From assembly GCA_051122655.1 (NCBI GenBank), contig CP182107.1, positions 1,550,001 through 1,614,000 on the forward strand: 64,000 nt of DNA, read 5' to 3'. The DNA comes from Pasteurella sp030783905 (GTDB taxonomy: Bacteria; Pseudomonadota; Gammaproteobacteria; Enterobacterales; Pasteurellaceae). Below the pieces are notes generated by a model. That model ran no database searches and was not told where the DNA came from. It was given only the letters and a program-made list of their open reading frames with translations. Position 1 is the first letter of the stretch, and each line of letters opens with the position of its first letter. Both the position numbers and the translations under genes were made by a program. Positions 19,520 to 29,107 of the stretch are shown piece after piece.

Positions 19520-21046
19520 AGAGGTGCTGCCTATACGGCAGTGAACGTGATATTCAATCTGTTGAATATCGTTCAAGCTTTCTAAGCTGCCTATACGGCA
19601 GTGAACTTCAGAGGATGTGATTATAGATGATGAATAAATTTCTAAGCTGCCTATACGGCAGTGAACCAAGCAACGCTTTTTCATCTTCTTTAAAACGCTT
19701 TCTAAGCTGCCTATACGGCAGTGAACACTTGAGCTGCTCTAACAAATAAGCGAAAAAATTTCTAAGCTGCCTATACGGCAGTGAACAGATGAAAAGCAGG
19801 GTTTATCCAAGCTGCGTATTTCTAAGCTGCCTATACGGCAGTGAACGATAGGTTACAACGTCATTTATTAGATGTAGTTTTCTAAGCTGCCTATACGGCA
19901 GTGAACTCAACGTCTCGCAGAACAGCAAGACGAGATGTTTTCTAAGCTGCCTATACGGCAGTGAACTTGGTGATTATATTGTATTCAATAATGCATATTT
20001 TCTAAGCTGCCTATACGGCAGTGAACTGATCTTTTCTGCTATCGCATGGCAAGAATCATTTCTAAGCTGCCTATACGGCAGTGAACTGTGTCGCAATCAC
20101 AGACTACTTAATCAATAATTTCTAAGCTGCCTATACGGCAGTGAACCGACATATGATTGTGATATTAGATTAGATAATTTTCTAAGCTGCCTATACGGCA
20201 GTGAACGCTGTGCATTTATCCATGACGGGAGGGGCGACTTTCTAAGCTGCCTATACGGCAGTGAACCTACTGCTTATTATGCCATGCGTTGGGCTAGTTT
20301 TCTAAGCTGCCTATACGGCAGTGAACCTTTCGATTTTTTCACGGTTACAAGTTCACGTTTTCTAAGCTGCCTATACGGCAGTGAACCTATCAATTCCCAA
20401 GCAATCTTGAACAAGCAATTTCTAAGCTGCCTATACGGCAGTGAACTCGTAAAAATCCATTCCCGTGGATGAAAAAATTTTCTAAGCTGCCTATACGGCA
20501 GTGAACTTTAATCCCCCGTTTACGACAAAGTAAAATCATTTCTAAGCTGCCTATACGGCAGTGAACAATTCAAGCTGATTAGCCACGTCTTGGCACATTT
20601 TCTAAGCTGCCTATACGGCAGTGAACGGCATTAGTTACTGATAAATTATTTTCCAGTCTTTCTAAGCTGCCTATACGGCAGTGAACGCCTTGTTTAAGAC
20701 GATTTAGGTGCATATAATTTTCTAAGCTGCCTATACGGCAGTGAACCTTTGTGAGTATTCAATACCTTACCACGTAATTTTCTAAGCTGCCTATACGGCA
20801 GTGAACTAATTCTTGATACAACCAATATAAATGATTTGTTTCTAAGCTGCCTATACGGCAGTGAACCTTTTGTCAATGGTAAGGTGGTCTGTTCAAACTT
20901 TCTAAGCTGCCTATACGGCAGTGAACTCTTACCCTCTTTATATGAACCAATTTCCAATTTTCTAAGCTGCCTATACGGCAGTGAACCAAACCTATCTGAA
21001 CAATGGTGATATTCCTATTTTCTAAGCTGCCTATACGGCAGTGAAC
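19519..21046 (-). CRISPR. Type I-F CRISPR array: 25 identical repeats plus one degenerate terminal repeat, 25 spacers
   Basis: Twenty-five identical 28-nt repeats recur at exactly 60-nt steps, from 19579-19606 to 21019-21046, so every spacer is 32 nt. One more copy at 19519-19546 is intact over its last 21 bases but differs at six of the first seven. Read on the minus strand the repeat begins GTTCACTGCCGTATAGGCAG and ends TTAGAAA. The CTGCC/GGCAG hairpin with a 5-nt loop is the type I-F (Cas6f/Csy4) pattern. The decayed repeat marks the trailer end, so the leader is on the right and the array is transcribed on the minus strand. No cas gene is present in the window. Open frames through the array are repeat translations, not genes. 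Confidence 0.98.
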
Positions 21047-21193
21047 TAAGGTAGTCTAAACGACATCCCTTTATTCAGCAAGGGAGAAAGGGGTGAGGTT
21101 AGTAACAACCCTTTTTTTGGCTGTAAAAATAACCCTTTGATCTTATTAGGTAAATATTCCATGAAGAAAAAAGGGTTAAAAATTGGGTTTAGC
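21047..21193 (-). promoter_or_regulatory. Predicted CRISPR leader and srmB 3' region
   Basis: This AT-rich gap between the srmB stop and the first intact repeat is the expected leader position given the array polarity. A small hairpin (TCCCTT / AAGGGA, 21066-21085) lies 20 nt from the first repeat. AACCCTTT occurs twice (21108 and 21131) and its complement AAAGGGTT once (21169). The outer pair could form a long-loop terminator for srmB followed by ATTTTTA on the minus strand. The promoter within the leader was not resolved. Confidence 0.6.
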
Positions 21194-22516
21194 TTATTCA
21201 GCAGAAGTGAGTTGTGAACTTGGTTTACGGCGTTTGCCGATATTTTTCGTGTCTTTATGACGCACTTTGGCTTTCTTCTTCTGTTCTTGTTTTTCTTCTT
21301 TCTTCACCTTGGTGCGCGCTTTTTGTTTTTTACTGACGGTTTTGACTTCGCCGTCTTTTGGTGCTTTTGTGCGAGGTTCCAAACCTTGCAAAATACGTGC
21401 TTTTAATAGCTCTTGGGTATAGCGTTTGATTTTACCAAGTAATTTGTAATCATGGGCTTCTACAAAAGACACCGCCACGCCTTTTTTACCCGCGCGGGCA
21501 GTACGTCCGATGCGGTGTAAATAGGTGTCGGCACTGTATGGTAAGTCAAAGTTCATGACATGGCTGACATCGTCAATATCAATCCCGCGTGCGGCGACAT
21601 CTGTGGCGACTAAAACAGTGACCACACCATTTTTGAGTTTATCAATGGCGTTATTACGTTGTGTTTGTGCCATTTCACCTTCTAAATAAGTTGAACGAAT
21701 ACCGCGCTTACGTAGGGTTTCGGATAACTCACGCACATCTTCGCGACGACGCACAAACACAATACCTCGCGTCACCTGTTCTTCATCAATAAAACGCGCT
21801 AATAATTTGATTTTGTGCTCATTACTATCGGCATGATAATACCATTGCTGAATTTTCTTCCGCTCACGGCGACTTGGCTCCGCATCAATTTGCACGGGGT
21901 CTGTCAATAATCGGCTGGCAAAATCCACCAATAGATCACCTTCTAGCGTCGCAGAAAATAATAAGGTTTGTTTACGCCAACGTGTTTCTGCTGCAATTTT
22001 TTCCGCATCTTGGCCAAACCCCATTTGTAGCATACGATCCGCTTCATCAAAAATCAGCATTTCCACCGCTCGGCAATCAAAATTTTCTTCCTTAATGTAT
22101 TGCAATAAACGTCCTGGGGTCGCCACAACGATATCTTGATTACTATTGAAGATTTCACCGTGATTTTGGTATGCCACACCACCCGTAATGGTCGCAATGT
22201 TTAACTGGGTAAATTCTGCCAATGATTCAGCTTGTTCTGCCACTTGCATGGCTAATTCACGGGTTGGGGTGAGAATTAAAATACGCGGTGCACCGGGTTT
22301 ACGACGAGGATAATCTAACAAATGCTGAATGGCAGGTAATAAAAAGGCGGCGGTTTTCCCCGTACCCGTTGGGGCGGATCCTAACACATCACGCTGTTCC
22401 ATCGCAGCAGGAATGGTGTCTTGCTGAATAGTGGTTGGGCGAGTATAGCCTTTTTTCGTTAAGGCTTTGAGTAAAGCGGGATCGAGATCGAATTCTTCAA
22501 AAGTTGCTAATGTCAT
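21194..22516 (-). CDS. srmB: DEAD-box ATP-dependent RNA helicase SrmB
   Basis: Helicase that helps assemble the 50S ribosomal subunit. DEAD-box motifs occur in order: Q-motif region TRPTTIQ, APTGTGKT (I), PTRELAMQ (Ia), TPGRL (Ib), DEAD (II), SAT (III), ATDVAARGIDI (V) and HRIGRTARAG (VI). The 440-residue length and the basic tail (about residues 375-440, ending in HKDTKNIGKRRKPS) match SrmB and separate it from RhlB, DeaD and RhlE. It is divergent from trmN, as in E. coli. Confidence 0.95.
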   Translation of the reverse strand: MTLATFEEFDLDPALLKALTKKGYTRPTTIQQDTIPAAMEQRDVLGSAPTGTGKTAAFLLPAIQHLLDYPRRKPGAPRILILTPTRELAMQVAEQAESLAEFTQLNIATITGGVAYQNHGEIFNSNQDIVVATPGRLLQYIKEENFDCRAVEMLIFDEADRMLQMGFGQDAEKIAAETRWRKQTLLFSATLEGDLLVDFASRLLTDPVQIDAEPSRRERKKIQQWYYHADSNEHKIKLLARFIDEEQVTRGIVFVRRREDVRELSETLRKRGIRSTYLEGEMAQTQRNNAIDKLKNGVVTVLVATDVAARGIDIDDVSHVMNFDLPYSADTYLHRIGRTARAGKKGVAVSFVEAHDYKLLGKIKRYTQELLKARILQGLEPRTKAPKDGEVKTVSKKQKARTKVKKEEKQEQKKKAKVRHKDTKNIGKRRKPSSQLTSAE

Positions 22517-22627
22517 GAGTATGGGTTTCTATCATTGTAAAATTGTGGCAGATTATAGCGCACTTTGCCCGCGTTGCGAAATGAAGACTCGGTTTGTCAT
22601 GAAGTGCGGTCAATTTTAAGGAATGTT

Positions 22628-23341
22628 ATGTCAGCAAAACAAACTGGTTTTACCTTTAAACAATTTCATGTTGATCATCATCGTTGTGCGATGAAAGTCG
22701 GCACAGACGGGATTTTATTGGGTGCTTGGACAGATGTCAGTCGAGCTAAACGTATTCTCGATTTAGGCACGGGCACCGGTTTAATCGCTTTGATGCTAGC
22801 ACAGCGTAGCCATAAGGAAACGGAAATTCATGCGGTTGAGTTAGATCAAGATGCTTTCCTACAAGCCAAAGATAATATTCAAGCCTCACCTTGGGCAAAG
22901 CAGCTGCATTTATATCACCAAGACATAACGGATTTTTGTCGGAATACGGTGGATAAGTTTGATTTGATTGTGGCAAATCCGCCTTATTTTCCACAGGGTG
23001 TGGACTGTGCGACGCCACAACGGGATCTGGCACGTTATACTACCACTCACAGCCATGCTGATTGGTTACACTTCGCGGCACATTGTGTCACGCCACAAGG
23101 CAATATCAGTATGATATTGCCTTTTGACGCAGGCGAAATTTTATTAAAACAGACCGCACTTTATTGTGTTGCCCGTTGCGACGTGATCACCAAAAAAGGT
23201 AAAGCCCCGCAGCGTCTACTGCTTACCTTTTCCTTACACGCTCAGCCATTACAGCACAGCCAACTGATTATTTATGATGAAAACAATCGTTATCATCCTG
23301 ATTTTATTGGCTTAACCCAAGATTTTTATTTAGCCTTTTAA
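22628..23341 (+). CDS. trmN: tRNA1(Val) (adenine(37)-N6)-methyltransferase TrmN6
   Basis: SAM-dependent methyltransferase that makes m6A37 in tRNA-Val. The sequence tracks E. coli YfiC: GFTFKQFHVDHHRCAMKVGT, the SAM site ILDLGTGTGLIALMLAQR, and the N6-adenine signature NPPY. The start at 22628 (MSAKQTGFTFK, 237 residues) follows AAGGAA; a frame extension to 22565 lacks family similarity. Uptake words lie just upstream (about 22600) and inside (about 23152). Confidence 0.93.
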   Translation: MSAKQTGFTFKQFHVDHHRCAMKVGTDGILLGAWTDVSRAKRILDLGTGTGLIALMLAQRSHKETEIHAVELDQDAFLQAKDNIQASPWAKQLHLYHQDITDFCRNTVDKFDLIVANPPYFPQGVDCATPQRDLARYTTTHSHADWLHFAAHCVTPQGNISMILPFDAGEILLKQTALYCVARCDVITKKGKAPQRLLLTFSLHAQPLQHSQLIIYDENNRYHPDFIGLTQDFYLAF

Positions 23342-23390
23342 TAAAGGGAGCAGTGGAGGCTCCCTTATCAACAAAATAACGCTGATGTGT

Positions 23391-24095
23391 TTATTTGGCC
23401 ACTTGGCGGTGGGCTCTTTCTAGTTTGGTCCAGTTGTAGTAGCCATAAAGTGAATTCAGCAAATAGGCAGAATACATCGTCATCATGGCAAGCGATCCCT
23501 CCTCAGCTTGCATCCACAACACAATTGAGATCACATTCAACGCAATCCACAAAAGCCACTGTTCACGGTAACGTAAAATCATCAACAATTGTGCCACCAC
23601 CACAATCACCGTGGTTAAGCCGTCTAATCCTGTTGAGCTACCACCTGCGGCATTCAGCGCTTGCACAAACAAGAAAGTACCAATTGCAATCGTGCCTAAT
23701 ACAACGATCCAACCTTTTAAGGTTAAGGATTTGGCAATCACACTTTCCGCACCTTCACTGCCTTTTTGTAAATTATCACGCCATAAAAAATAACCAATAA
23801 ATTGTGCAGGAATATACACATACAATACCGTATTCATCTCACCGAGATAGTTGGCTTGCCAAGCCACATAGAAGTAAGTGTAAGCAAAAATCAGCCCAAA
23901 GAAATAGTTACTCACTTTCCCTTTACTGACAAAAACAACACATAAAATCCCAGCAATACCTGAAATCATCGCCAAGATCGAATCTGGGTTTTGAATATAA
24001 ATGACAATCTGTGCAATTAAAAACAGACTTAACCACACGACTTCAAACGGTTTCCACCCGCCAAGAAATTCATTTTTTACGGCTTGTAAATTCAT
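23391..24095 (-). CDS. pnuC: Nicotinamide riboside transporter PnuC
   Basis: Inner-membrane facilitator for nicotinamide riboside of 234 residues, with about seven hydrophobic segments. Family features include FGLIFAYTYFYVAWQANYLG, YVYIPAQFIGYFLWRDNL, and the C-terminal SLYGYYNWTKL. In Pasteurellaceae PnuC supplies the precursor for NAD salvage, which matters because the family cannot make NAD de novo. The ATG has TAGGAG 9 nt upstream, and a clear promoter precedes it. It is convergent with trmN, 49 nt apart. Confidence 0.92.
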   Translation of the reverse strand: MNLQAVKNEFLGGWKPFEVVWLSLFLIAQIVIYIQNPDSILAMISGIAGILCVVFVSKGKVSNYFFGLIFAYTYFYVAWQANYLGEMNTVLYVYIPAQFIGYFLWRDNLQKGSEGAESVIAKSLTLKGWIVVLGTIAIGTFLFVQALNAAGGSSTGLDGLTTVIVVVAQLLMILRYREQWLLWIALNVISIVLWMQAEEGSLAMMTMYSAYLLNSLYGYYNWTKLERAHRQVAK

Positions 24096-24128
24096 GATGC
24101 TATTCTCCTACAATGAAATTTAGGCTGA

Positions 24129-24156
24129 TTTTTACACTGCTTAAGACAAATGTCAA
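24129..24156 (-). promoter_or_regulatory. Predicted sigma-70 promoter for pnuC
   Basis: On the minus strand TTGACA (24156-24151) is followed after 16 nt by TAAAAA (24134-24129), about 35 nt before the pnuC ATG. The -35 is a perfect consensus; the -10 is fair. Confidence 0.55.
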
Positions 24157-24289
24157 CTATAGGCTACATTATTAATTTAAAATTATTTATGAAATATTTT
24201 TTTGTTATATACAGATGTAATACAAGGCTATTTTTTCTTCATTCACATCCAGACAGAGATTTCGTTTTATTTTTGAGTGCAAGATCGCT

Positions 24290-24307
24290 AAAATAGCCGG
24301 CTATTTT
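24290..24307. repeat. 18-nt perfect palindrome upstream of rapA
   Basis: AAAATAGCCGGCTATTTT is self-complementary without a loop. It lies 66 nt before the rapA ATG, in the pnuC-rapA divergent region. It could be an operator or a weak terminator (followed by TTTA); sequence alone does not decide. Confidence 0.4.
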
Positions 24308-24372
24308 TTAATGAAAGCACACTTTTGGCCTCTTTTTATCAAGCCATTTTAAACAAAGAGAATTATAACATT

Positions 24373-27276
24373 ATGACATTTGCAGTTGGTCAACGTTGGA
24401 TTAGTGAAAGTGAGAACGATCTCGGCTTAGGTTTAATTGTCGCTATCGATATGCGCACTGTCACCATTTTATTTCCTGCCTCTGAGGAGCAACGTATTTA
24501 TGCGTTAAACGCCGCCCCCTTAACCCGTGTATTATTCCAAATTGGCGATGAAATTACTCATCACGAAGGGTGGAAAGGGAAGGTGTTAGATATTCTCGAT
24601 AATAAAGGCGTGGCGTTTTATTTGGTGAAACGCCATGATAATGATGAAGAAATCACCATTCAAGAAATGGATATCGCCCATCAAATGACCTTTAGTAAGC
24701 CTCAAGATCGCTTATTTACGACTCAAATTGACCGCAACGAACATTTCACCCTACGCTACCAAGCCCTGATACATCAACAAGCTCAATTTCAATCACCATT
24801 GCGTGGCTTGCGTGGGATTCGTGCTGGCTTAATTCCCCACCAATTACATATTGCCAAAGAAGTGGGACAACGTACCGCCCCTCGTGTGCTACTTGCTGAT
24901 GAAGTGGGCTTAGGCAAAACCATTGAAGCGGGTATGATTTTACAACAACAATTATTTGCCGAAAAAGTGGAACGTGTTCTGATCATTGTGCCTGAAAGCT
25001 TACAACATCAATGGCTAGTGGAAATGCTGCGTCGTTTTAACTTGCATTTTTCCTTATTTGATGAAGAACGTTGTGCCGATTTTGAAGATCCGACGTCCGC
25101 TTTGTGGATCAATCCCTTTACCACAGAATCTCAGATTATTTGTGCCTTAGATTGGTTATGTGCAAAACCCAAACGGGTGGCGCAGTTACTTGAAGCTGGC
25201 TTTGATATGTTGATTGTGGATGAAGCCCATCATCTCGCTTGGTCTGAAAATAACCCAAGTTTGGAATATCAATTGGTTGAACAACTGGCTCGCCAAATTC
25301 CTGCGGTGTTATTGCTGACTGCCACCCCAGAGCAATTGGGACAAGAAAGCCATTTTGCCCGTTTAAGTTTACTTGACCCTGATCGTTTCTATGATTACCA
25401 AGCTTTTGTGCAAGAGCAACGGCAATACCAGCCGGTTGCTGAGGCGGTGCAAAGTTTGTTAGCGGATAAACCATTAAGTGCGGTGGAAAAAAATCATATT
25501 TCGGATCTCTTATCGGAACAAGATGTGGAACCGATGTTAAAAGTCATCGACTCACCTGCCAACGAGGAACAAAAAGCCCTTGCTCGCCAAGAATTAATCG
25601 ATAACCTCATTGATCGTCACGGTACGAGCCGCGTGTTATTCCGGAATACTCGACAAGGCGTGAAAGGTTTCCCACACCGTACTTACAACCAGATTACCCT
25701 TGAATTGCCCAAACAATACAGTAATGCGGCAAACGTGTTAGCGATGTTAGGGGAAAAGGGCGAAAACGATTCTTTTTACCCTGAACACATGTTCCAAAAG
25801 CTCAATCCAGAGGCTCGCTGGTGGGAGTTTGATCCTCGCGTGGAATGGTTAATCACCTTCTTAAAAAATCACCGTGAAGAAAAAGTCTTGGTGATTTGCC
25901 GACAAGCCAACACCGCGATTCAGCTTGAGCAAGCGTTGCGTGAAAAAGAAGCGATTCGGGCAGCCGTATTCCACGAAAAACTCAGTATTGTCGAACGCGA
26001 TCGTGCCGCGGCTTACTTTGCCCAACAAGAAGAAGGGGCACAAGTACTACTCAGCTCCAGCATTGGCTCAGAAGGCCGCAACTTCCAATTTGCCAGCCAT
26101 TTAGTATTGTTTAACTTGCCAGATAACCCCGATTTATTGGAACAATGTATCGGCCGTTTAGATCGTATTGGTCAACGTCGTGATATTCAAATTCATGTGC
26201 CTTGTTTTGCTGACACCGCCCAAGTGGTACTTGCGCGTTGGTATCATGAGGGCTTAAATGCCTTTGAAGAAACCTGTCCAATGGGAATGAGCTTGTTTGA
26301 AGCCCAGCAAACCCAACTCAAGGCATTTTTACAAAAACCGACCGCACTTGAGGGCTTTGATGAATTTGTTAGCCAAACTCGCAAGCAACAACAAGCACTC
26401 AAACACGCCTTAGAAAAAGGACGTGATCGCTTATTGGAACACCATTCCAACGGTGGCGAACAAGCCCAGCAACTCGCCTTTGAGATTGCCGCGCAAGACG
26501 GTAGCACAGAATTAGTCAATTTCAGCTTAAACCTGTTTGATATTATTGGTGTCGATCAAGAGGATTTAGGCGAGAAATCCATTGTGATCAAACCCGCTAG
26601 CAATATGCTGGTACCCGACTTCCCCGGTTTAAGAGAAGAAGGAACCACGGTCACCTTTGATCGCCAACTTTCCCTCGCGCGTGAAGATCTCGACTTTATC
26701 AGTTGGGATCACCCATTCATTCGTCACGGCATTGATCTCATTACTTCTGGCGATATCGGCAAAAGTGCGGTCAGCTTATTAATTAATAAAGCCTTACCTG
26801 CAGGTACGTTATTGTTAGAAATGATTTATGTGGTGGAAGCACAAGCCCCAAAAGGCTTACAGCTTACCCGTTTCTTACCACCTACACCAATCCGTTTATT
26901 GTTGGATCAAAAAGGCAATAACTTAGCTGATCAAGTTTCTTTCACTAGCTTACAAAAACAGCTCAAACCGATTGGCAAAAACATGGCGAATAAAGTGGTC
27001 AAAATGGTGCGCCCGAACATTGAGCAATTAGTGAAACTGAGTGAACAAAAAATCGTTGCACCTGCGGAACAAATTATTCACAATGCACAACAACTTGCGG
27101 ATCAAACCCTCAGTGCGGAATTAAACCGTCTCACCGCGTTACAAGCCGTGAATAAAAACATTCGCCAAGCCGAAATTGATGCCCTCGAAAATATTCGACA
27201 CCAATCCCTCGTTCAGCTACAACAAGCTACATGGCGTTTAGACAGCTTACGAGTGATTGTCAGTAACAAAGAATAA
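24373..27276 (+). CDS. rapA: RNA polymerase-associated protein RapA (HepA), Swi2/Snf2 ATPase
   Basis: Swi2/Snf2-type ATPase that binds RNA polymerase and helps recycle it after termination. Visible helicase motifs are the Walker A ADEVGLGKTIEAGM, DEAH in LIVDEAHHLAWSE, LLTATPEQLG, and the C-terminal GSEGRNFQFASHLV with QCIGRLDRIGQ. The sequence matches E. coli RapA over its full length. The start at 24373 (MTFAVGQRWIS, 967 residues) corresponds to the E. coli start; an upstream in-frame start at 24325 adds unrelated residues. Three uptake words occur inside. Confidence 0.95.
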   Translation: MTFAVGQRWISESENDLGLGLIVAIDMRTVTILFPASEEQRIYALNAAPLTRVLFQIGDEITHHEGWKGKVLDILDNKGVAFYLVKRHDNDEEITIQEMDIAHQMTFSKPQDRLFTTQIDRNEHFTLRYQALIHQQAQFQSPLRGLRGIRAGLIPHQLHIAKEVGQRTAPRVLLADEVGLGKTIEAGMILQQQLFAEKVERVLIIVPESLQHQWLVEMLRRFNLHFSLFDEERCADFEDPTSALWINPFTTESQIICALDWLCAKPKRVAQLLEAGFDMLIVDEAHHLAWSENNPSLEYQLVEQLARQIPAVLLLTATPEQLGQESHFARLSLLDPDRFYDYQAFVQEQRQYQPVAEAVQSLLADKPLSAVEKNHISDLLSEQDVEPMLKVIDSPANEEQKALARQELIDNLIDRHGTSRVLFRNTRQGVKGFPHRTYNQITLELPKQYSNAANVLAMLGEKGENDSFYPEHMFQKLNPEARWWEFDPRVEWLITFLKNHREEKVLVICRQANTAIQLEQALREKEAIRAAVFHEKLSIVERDRAAAYFAQQEEGAQVLLSSSIGSEGRNFQFASHLVLFNLPDNPDLLEQCIGRLDRIGQRRDIQIHVPCFADTAQVVLARWYHEGLNAFEETCPMGMSLFEAQQTQLKAFLQKPTALEGFDEFVSQTRKQQQALKHALEKGRDRLLEHHSNGGEQAQQLAFEIAAQDGSTELVNFSLNLFDIIGVDQEDLGEKSIVIKPASNMLVPDFPGLREEGTTVTFDRQLSLAREDLDFISWDHPFIRHGIDLITSGDIGKSAVSLLINKALPAGTLLLEMIYVVEAQAPKGLQLTRFLPPTPIRLLLDQKGNNLADQVSFTSLQKQLKPIGKNMANKVVKMVRPNIEQLVKLSEQKIVAPAEQIIHNAQQLADQTLSAELNRLTALQAVNKNIRQAEIDALENIRHQSLVQLQQATWRLDSLRVIVSNKE

Positions 27277-27356
27277 AACAGGGTGAAAAAGTACCGCACT
27301 TTTAACGTAAAACGGCACAGGCAAACAGCTTGTGCCAGTCACATTGAGCAAAGAAC

Positions 27357-28016
27357 ATGGCATTAATCAGTTACACCCCACCCACCGATCCTTACCTTGA
27401 TATCGTTCATTACGATGATCATTTTGTGGTGATCAACAAACCGAGCGGCTTGCTTTCCGTGCCGGGCAATCAACCGCAATATTACGACAGTGCAATGTCA
27501 CGCGTGAAAGAAAAATACGGTTTCTGTGAACCTGCTCACCGCTTAGATATGTCCACCAGCGGCTTAATTTTGTTTGCGTTAAGCAAAGCGGCTGATCGCG
27601 AACTGAAACGCCAGTTTCGTGAACGTGAACCGAAAAAACATTATCAAGCGTTGGTATGGGGACATCTGGAGGAAGACCAAGGGGAAGTCAACTTGCCATT
27701 AATTTGTGACTGGGAAAACCGCCCTCGCCAAAAAATTTGCTTTGAGCGGGGTAAACCAGCGCTCACGTTATATGAGGTGCTAGCCCGCTATCCTAACAAC
27801 ACAACAAGAGTGAAACTCACGCCAATTACAGGACGTTCTCACCAATTGAGATTGCATATGCTTGCCCTTGGACACCCAATTTTAGGTGATAAATTCTATG
27901 CCCCACCACAAGCCAAAGCCCTCTCGCCTCGCTTGTGTTTACACGCAGAACAGTTAGAATTTAGTCATCCCATCACGCATGAGTGGCTAAGCTTTAGTGT
28001 ACCGCCTACGTTTTAA
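27357..28016 (+). CDS. rluA: Pseudouridine synthase RluA (23S rRNA U746 / tRNA U32)
   Basis: Dual-specificity pseudouridine synthase. The catalytic motif HRLDMSTSGLILFA contains the essential Asp. GRSHQLRLHMLALGHPILGD is the conserved C-terminal block. The 219-residue length equals E. coli RluA and there is no S4 domain, which separates it from RluC and RluD. It lies just downstream of rapA, as in E. coli. An uptake word is in the spacer at about 27293. Confidence 0.93.
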   Translation: MALISYTPPTDPYLDIVHYDDHFVVINKPSGLLSVPGNQPQYYDSAMSRVKEKYGFCEPAHRLDMSTSGLILFALSKAADRELKRQFREREPKKHYQALVWGHLEEDQGEVNLPLICDWENRPRQKICFERGKPALTLYEVLARYPNNTTRVKLTPITGRSHQLRLHMLALGHPILGDKFYAPPQAKALSPRLCLHAEQLEFSHPITHEWLSFSVPPTF

Positions 28017-28080
28017 TTAAGTAAAACCGATTTTAAATGGTACAATCTACCATCAACGATGAATATAAAGAGAAAAGACT

Positions 28081-28650
28081 ATGGCTCGTCAGAAAAAAAC
28101 ACGCCGCATTACCGATATTATGCCTGCGCGTAAAGCAGATAAAAAAGTGGAATTACCCAAAGGTAAAGCGGGCAAAAAGTTAACCCGTTATGAATTAGAT
28201 GCGAAAGCGCGTGAAGAGAAAAAGAAAAAGAAACGCAAGGGCTTAGCCTCTGGCTCTCGTCACAGTGCCACCGAAAATAATCAACAGAATCAAGCAGTAG
28301 CAAAAAAAGATCCGCGTATTGGTAGTCGTAAAAAAGTGCCTTTAATTGTGGAATTTGTGAATAAACCCGAAAAAGGCATGACTATTCCACCAATGAAAGT
28401 TGAGGAAAAACGACCGAAACAGGATCCAATGCTGGAGTTGGAATTACTCGAAAATAACGAGTGTTTAAATCAATTGTTAGACGATCTTGACGCAGGCAAA
28501 ACCTTGAGTAGCCAAGATCAACAATTTGTCGATGAATGTCTCGCTCGAATTGCACAATTAATGGACGAACTTGGTATTTCGGACGAAGACGATTCTGAAG
28601 AAGATTTATACCGCACCTTTGAAAAAATCGATATTAACCAATTTAGATAA
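28081..28650 (+). CDS. yihI: YihI, Der GTPase-activating protein
   Basis: Activator of the GTPase Der (EngA), regulating 50S subunit biogenesis. The N-terminal half is lysine/arginine-rich (for example REEKKKKKRKGLASGSR) with the conserved KKDPRIGSRKKVPL. The C-terminal half is acidic and holds LELELLENNECLNQLLDDL. The 189-residue layout matches E. coli YihI. It is 5 nt before the DUF2489 gene and likely co-transcribed with it and hemN. Confidence 0.9.
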   Translation: MARQKKTRRITDIMPARKADKKVELPKGKAGKKLTRYELDAKAREEKKKKKRKGLASGSRHSATENNQQNQAVAKKDPRIGSRKKVPLIVEFVNKPEKGMTIPPMKVEEKRPKQDPMLELELLENNECLNQLLDDLDAGKTLSSQDQQFVDECLARIAQLMDELGISDEDDSEEDLYRTFEKIDINQFR

Positions 28651-28655
28651 ACATC

Positions 28656-29084
28656 ATGTGGACAACCCTTTTATTGATTCTCGCTGTTGTGATTATCGTG
28701 GCAATGGCAAGCTATGCGGGCTATTTACTTGTTGCCTTACAAAAGCAGAAAAAAGCCATAGCTAACATCCGTGCCGCCCGTAGCCAGCGTTTAACTGAGA
28801 GTATTGTGATCATTGCAAAAGCCATGCAAACGGGCGACTGTAACCATTCTGAAGGGGTTATTCGGTTAAAAATGTTACTGGACCCCTTAGGCAAAAAGCT
28901 AAAAGATTATCAAGCCATGTATCAGCTTTATGAAGTGGTGATGGATATGCCGACCCATGAAAAACGTCGTGAGTTAAAGAAAAATGAACGTATGCGTTTA
29001 GACTTGCAGCGCGAAAGTGCCGAGGCAGACTTAGAGCAAAAAATTCGTTTAGAATTACAGCAGTTATTAATTGATATGAAGTAA
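28656..29084 (+). CDS. DUF2489 family membrane-anchored protein
   Basis: Protein of 142 residues with one N-terminal transmembrane segment (about residues 3-24) and a charged, mainly helical cytoplasmic part. Recognisable segments are SQRLTESIVIIAKAMQTGDC and EGVIRLKMLLDPLG, as in DUF2489 proteins found between yihI and hemN in Pasteurellaceae and Vibrio. No function is known to me. It starts 5 nt after yihI and ends 23 nt before hemN. Confidence 0.8.
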   Translation: MWTTLLLILAVVIIVAMASYAGYLLVALQKQKKAIANIRAARSQRLTESIVIIAKAMQTGDCNHSEGVIRLKMLLDPLGKKLKDYQAMYQLYEVVMDMPTHEKRRELKKNERMRLDLQRESAEADLEQKIRLELQQLLIDMK

Positions 29085-29107
29085 ATTGAAGCTTATCGGG
29101 GGAAATC

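Noticed and set aside
19463..20957. Open frames through the CRISPR array encoding repeated short peptides such as SSLPYRQLRK and FLSCLYGSE
   Set aside because: They are translations of the 60-nt CRISPR period on either strand, with no ribosome site or family resemblance.
19519..21193. cas genes next to the array
   Set aside because: Both flanks are core genes (waaC and srmB); none of the window's proteins matches Cas1, Cas3, Csy1-3 or Cas6f.
23387..23800. 137-residue plus-strand frame opposite pnuC
   Set aside because: It lies antisense to a well-conserved membrane protein gene, has low-complexity Ser/His-rich content and no ribosome site.
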